A stretch of 5,863 bases of DNA from Flavobacterium psychrophilum (GTDB taxonomy: Bacteria > Bacteroidota > Bacteroidia > Flavobacteriales > Flavobacteriaceae), in contig CAMDQL010000091.1 in assembly GCA_945905915.1 (NCBI GenBank), positions 1-5,863 on the forward strand, written 5' to 3'. Below the pieces are notes generated by a model. That model made no database searches. It worked only from the letters and a program-made list of their open reading frames with translations, and was not told the origin of the DNA. Of the stretch, positions 5,539 to 5,863 are shown in pieces. A program made the translations under genes and the position numbers. Positions within the stretch are counted from its first letter, which is position 1; each line of letters begins with the position of its first letter.

Positions 5539-5863
5539 ATGGATTTTAAATTAACCGAAGAGCATTTAATGATTCAGCAAGCGGCAAGAGATTTTGCTCA
5601 AACCGAATTATTACCTGGAGTTATTGAAAGAGACGAACATTCAAAGTTTCCTACCGAGCAAGTTAAAATGATGGGCGAACTTGGGTTTATGGGAATGATG
5701 GTAGATCCTAAATATGGCGGCGCTGGTTTAGACAGTTTGTCGTATGTGTTAGCGATAGAAGAAATTGCAAAAGTAGATGCTTCTGCTGCCGTAATCATGT
5801 CGGTAAACAACTCGTTAGTGTGTGCCGGATTAGAAAAATATGGTTCAGAAGAACAAAAAATAA
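5539..5863 (+). CDS. Acyl-CoA dehydrogenase, N-terminal part only
   Basis: This FAD enzyme would make the trans-2,3 double bond in an acyl-CoA and pass electrons to electron-transfer flavoprotein. Only 108 codons are inside the window; the family is usually about 380 residues, so the catalytic glutamate and most FAD contacts lie outside. The visible part is the all-helical N-terminal domain. It begins MDFKLTEEHLMIQQAARDFA, and continues with the typical MMGELGFMGMMVDPKYGGAGLD (two overlapping motifs at 44-65), the helix YVLAIEEIAKVDAS (69-82) and MSVNNSLV (87-94). This resembles the short-chain (butyryl-CoA) branch, but substrate length cannot be fixed from this fragment. The ATG at 5539 fits the family's normal N-terminus and has the strongest promoter of the window upstream. 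It points away from anmK and is a separate transcription unit. Confidence 0.94.
   Translation, partial: MDFKLTEEHLMIQQAARDFAQTELLPGVIERDEHSKFPTEQVKMMGELGFMGMMVDPKYGGAGLDSLSYVLAIEEIAKVDASAAVIMSVNNSLVCAGLEKYGSEEQKI

Noticed and set aside
5598..5810. Minus-strand open frame of 70 residues
   Set aside because: It is the shadow of the acyl-CoA dehydrogenase N-terminal domain, which is clear on the plus strand.
1..5863. CRISPR array, tRNA or rRNA gene, insertion sequence or toxin-antitoxin pair
   Set aside because: No regular repeats, cloverleaf-like segments, transposase motifs or small paired genes were seen; nearly all the DNA is taken up by seven recognisable genes.

Overview
The window is ordinary-looking chromosomal DNA of a low-GC member of the Bacteroidota, most likely a Flavobacterium or close Flavobacteriaceae relative. 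The reasons are the AT-rich intergenic DNA, the lack of Shine-Dalgarno sequences before the starts, -7 elements of the form TAnnTTTG that are typical of this phylum, and protein variants such as the Gly/Asp-rich TonB-like protein with paired cysteines and the DISPVN form of AnmK. The genus comes from recognising family features, not from a database search.

Layout. Six genes lie head to tail on the minus strand. Read in the direction of transcription they are anmK (5442-4384), a Glu/Leu/Phe/Val-type amino-acid dehydrogenase (4299-3073), the Na+/H+ antiporter gene nhaA (3068-1938), and exbB (1886-1179), exbD (1176-781) and a tonB-like gene (778 to beyond position 1). The tonB-like gene is cut by the window edge, probably only a few residues before its end. 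Divergent from anmK, a plus-strand acyl-CoA dehydrogenase gene starts at 5539 and runs off the right edge.

Transcription units. The dehydrogenase and nhaA are 4 nt apart, and exbB/exbD and exbD/tonB are 2 nt apart, so these groups are almost certainly co-transcribed. An 84-nt gap with an exact -7 element precedes the dehydrogenase. A 51-nt gap with a weaker -7-like element separates nhaA from exbB, and no terminator hairpin is visible there, so read-through is possible. The 96-nt divergent region at 5443-5538 holds a good acyl-CoA dehydrogenase promoter with a small symmetric element in its spacer.

Function. ExbB and ExbD form a proton-driven motor that energises outer-membrane transport through the TonB-like protein. 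NhaA exchanges Na+ for H+ and so draws on the same proton gradient. The dehydrogenase releases ammonium and NADH from an amino acid, or runs in reverse. AnmK recycles cell-wall anhydro-MurNAc, and the acyl-CoA dehydrogenase begins a beta-oxidation step. These are housekeeping and energy-coupling roles. I did not find a defence system, mobile element, CRISPR array, RNA gene or clear novel multi-gene system. The points most worth checking are the dehydrogenase-nhaA coupling, the altered residues in ExbB, the TonB-like protein and the dehydrogenase, and the symmetric element at the acyl-CoA dehydrogenase promoter.
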